Shown piece after piece: positions 6,049 through 6,898 of a stretch of 6,898 bases of DNA. The stretch is from positions 1 to 6,898 of the forward strand of contig CAUDHE010000110.1 in NCBI GenBank assembly GCA_958449275.1, read 5' to 3'. Positions within the stretch are counted from its first letter, which is position 1. Every line of letters starts with the position of its first letter. The notes under the pieces are model-generated. The model made no database searches. It worked only from the letters and a program-made list of their open reading frames with translations, and was not told where the DNA came from. Source of the stretch: an uncultured Alistipes sp. GTDB taxonomy: Bacteria; Bacteroidota; Bacteroidia; Bacteroidales; Rikenellaceae. The position numbers were made by a program, and so were the translations under genes.

Positions 6049-6858
6049 CTATTCCCGTATTTCGTCGCTTCTGAAGTCTATTCCGTGGTTGGCTATGCGT
6101 AACGAATATTCGCCGTTGAAATATTCGACCACCGCGTGAATGGTTCCGTAACCCGATGGTACCGGTTCTGCGCGATAGAGGCAATCGGCGATGGTGCGCA
6201 CGGTTGCATATCGGCCTTCGCGGTCGTATGCCTTGCGCGAGGTCGTCAGATATTCGCCCGTTTCGGGATCGGTGTCGCACCATGATGATCCTGCTTGTTC
6301 GGCGAAGGTTACGTCGCGCAACTCTACGAGTCTGCCGATCTTTTCGGGTGTCAGTTCGTCTATCGATATGCTTACGGGAGCGACGGCGACTGGATTCGAT
6401 TTGTCGATCAGGAAATAGCGGCCGAAATCGGAGGCGGCTATGCGGTCGACGGTATAGCTTCCCGAAGGGCGTGCGCCGAGGATGATTCGTCCGCCGTAAT
6501 CGCCCAGAGCGAGCGATGAGCAGTGTACCGTCACGCGGGCCGATACGGGAAACACTGTGGCGGTGGTGCGCGAATCTACGGCGATCTCCATGCCGCCGCT
6601 CTCGTCGCATACGATTATCGTTTTCGTGTATTCGCCGTATAGGTCGTTGACCGCCACGTAGCCCGTAATCGCAATGTCGTCGGCGATGACGGTCGACGAG
6701 GAGCGGGCGAGCGATTTGAGGTATGCGACGGATACCGATCCGTACGGTTTGTCGGGATATTCCCCCGCGGCGCGGTCGGAGCATCCTGCCGACGACGCGA
6801 GGAGGCATGGAATGACGATCCGTCTTGCGAAGGTTTTAATCGTATGATATGCAGTCAT
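6049..6858 (-). CDS. DUF5689-type lipoprotein with two OB-like domains
   Basis: The 269-residue protein begins with a basic N-terminus, a hydrophobic stretch (IVIPCLLASSAG) and Cys26, which reads as a lipoprotein signal. The -3 position is Ser rather than the usual Leu, so processing is probable but not ideal. Residues 55-130 (ITGYVAVNDLYGEYTKTIIV, DESGGMEIAV, LALGDYGGRIILG) match the first OB-like half of DUF5689 proteins as I remember them. Residues 178-262 (LVELRDVTF, GTIHAVVEYFNGEYSLRIAN) match the second half. These Bacteroidota proteins are thought to sit in the envelope; their activity is not established to my knowledge, and binding of a ligand or surface partner is only inferred. The mature chain has four further cysteines (84, 113, 194, 226). 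The ATG at 6858 is preferred to an in-frame GTG at 6867 because it gives a compact signal sequence. It converges with obg. No clear promoter lies in the 40 bases available upstream, so it may be distal in an operon. Confidence 0.85.
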   Translation of the reverse strand: MTAYHTIKTFARRIVIPCLLASSAGCSDRAAGEYPDKPYGSVSVAYLKSLARSSSTVIADDIAITGYVAVNDLYGEYTKTIIVCDESGGMEIAVDSRTTATVFPVSARVTVHCSSLALGDYGGRIILGARPSGSYTVDRIAASDFGRYFLIDKSNPVAVAPVSISIDELTPEKIGRLVELRDVTFAEQAGSSWCDTDPETGEYLTTSRKAYDREGRYATVRTIADCLYRAEPVPSGYGTIHAVVEYFNGEYSLRIANHGIDFRSDEIRE

Positions 6859-6898
6859 TTTCGTCACGCATCTTAATCATGAAACAATCTTCGCCGTC
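6859..6898. other. Right edge, too short to assign
   Basis: Two readings are possible. On the minus strand a frame enters from the right edge and runs 20 codons to a TAA at 6838-6836, overlapping the lipoprotein start by 23 bases; it could be the 3' end of an upstream operon gene. On the plus strand an ATG at 6879-6881 begins MKQSSP and could be a divergent gene. Neither can be decided from so few bases, and no strong TAnnTTTG box is present in either direction. Confidence 0.3.

Noticed and set aside
5699..6808. Minus-strand frame overlapping the end of obg and most of the lipoprotein gene
   Set aside because: It is Arg-rich, out of frame with the lipoprotein and opposite obg. The lipoprotein frame has a signal sequence and family motifs.
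1..6898. Mobile elements, CRISPR arrays, attachment sites
   Set aside because: No transposase or integrase motifs, no spaced direct repeats and no terminal inverted repeats were found. Composition is even apart from AT-rich intergenic stretches.

Overview
The window looks like chromosomal DNA from a GC-rich member of the Bacteroidota, most likely Rikenellaceae/Alistipes-like. Three observations point there. Good matches to the Bacteroidota promoter (TTG or TTTG about 20 bases before TAnnTTTG) precede genes and no Shine-Dalgarno sequences are evident. A TonB-dependent receptor of a recognisable Bacteroidales type is present. So is a DUF5689-type lipoprotein, a family I know mainly from this phylum. 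The genus is inferred from composition and protein resemblance only.

Layout, left to right. (1) Positions 1-188, minus strand: the first 62 codons of a secreted or outer-membrane protein with a signal peptide and the start of a CarboxypepD_reg-like domain; it runs off the left edge. (2) Positions 189-618: a 430-base divergent intergenic region. It holds a plus-strand intrinsic terminator (491-516) that no annotated gene explains, preceded by two further helices and a weak promoter; together they suggest a small RNA of about 90 nt. The probable pepD promoter follows. (3) Positions 619-2067, plus strand: pepD, a cytosolic M20C dipeptidase with all catalytic and metal-binding residues, followed by a terminator. 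(4) Positions 2211-4667, plus strand: a TonB-dependent receptor-like outer-membrane beta-barrel with its own promoter ending only six bases before the ATG, so the mRNA is probably leaderless or nearly so. (5) Positions 4905-5921, plus strand: obg (ribosome-assembly GTPase), with its own strong promoter match and a textbook terminator. (6) Positions 6049-6858, minus strand: a DUF5689-type two-domain lipoprotein, convergent with obg. (7) The last 40 bases are too short to assign.

Functionally the window mixes two housekeeping genes (pepD, obg) with envelope genes: the left-edge protein, the barrel and the lipoprotein. The plus-strand genes appear to be separate transcription units rather than one operon. 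No mobile element, CRISPR array, tRNA or rRNA was seen. The least explained items are the orphan terminator with its structured upstream region, the near-leaderless receptor gene, and a receptor and DUF5689 lipoprotein close together but separated by obg and in opposite orientation.
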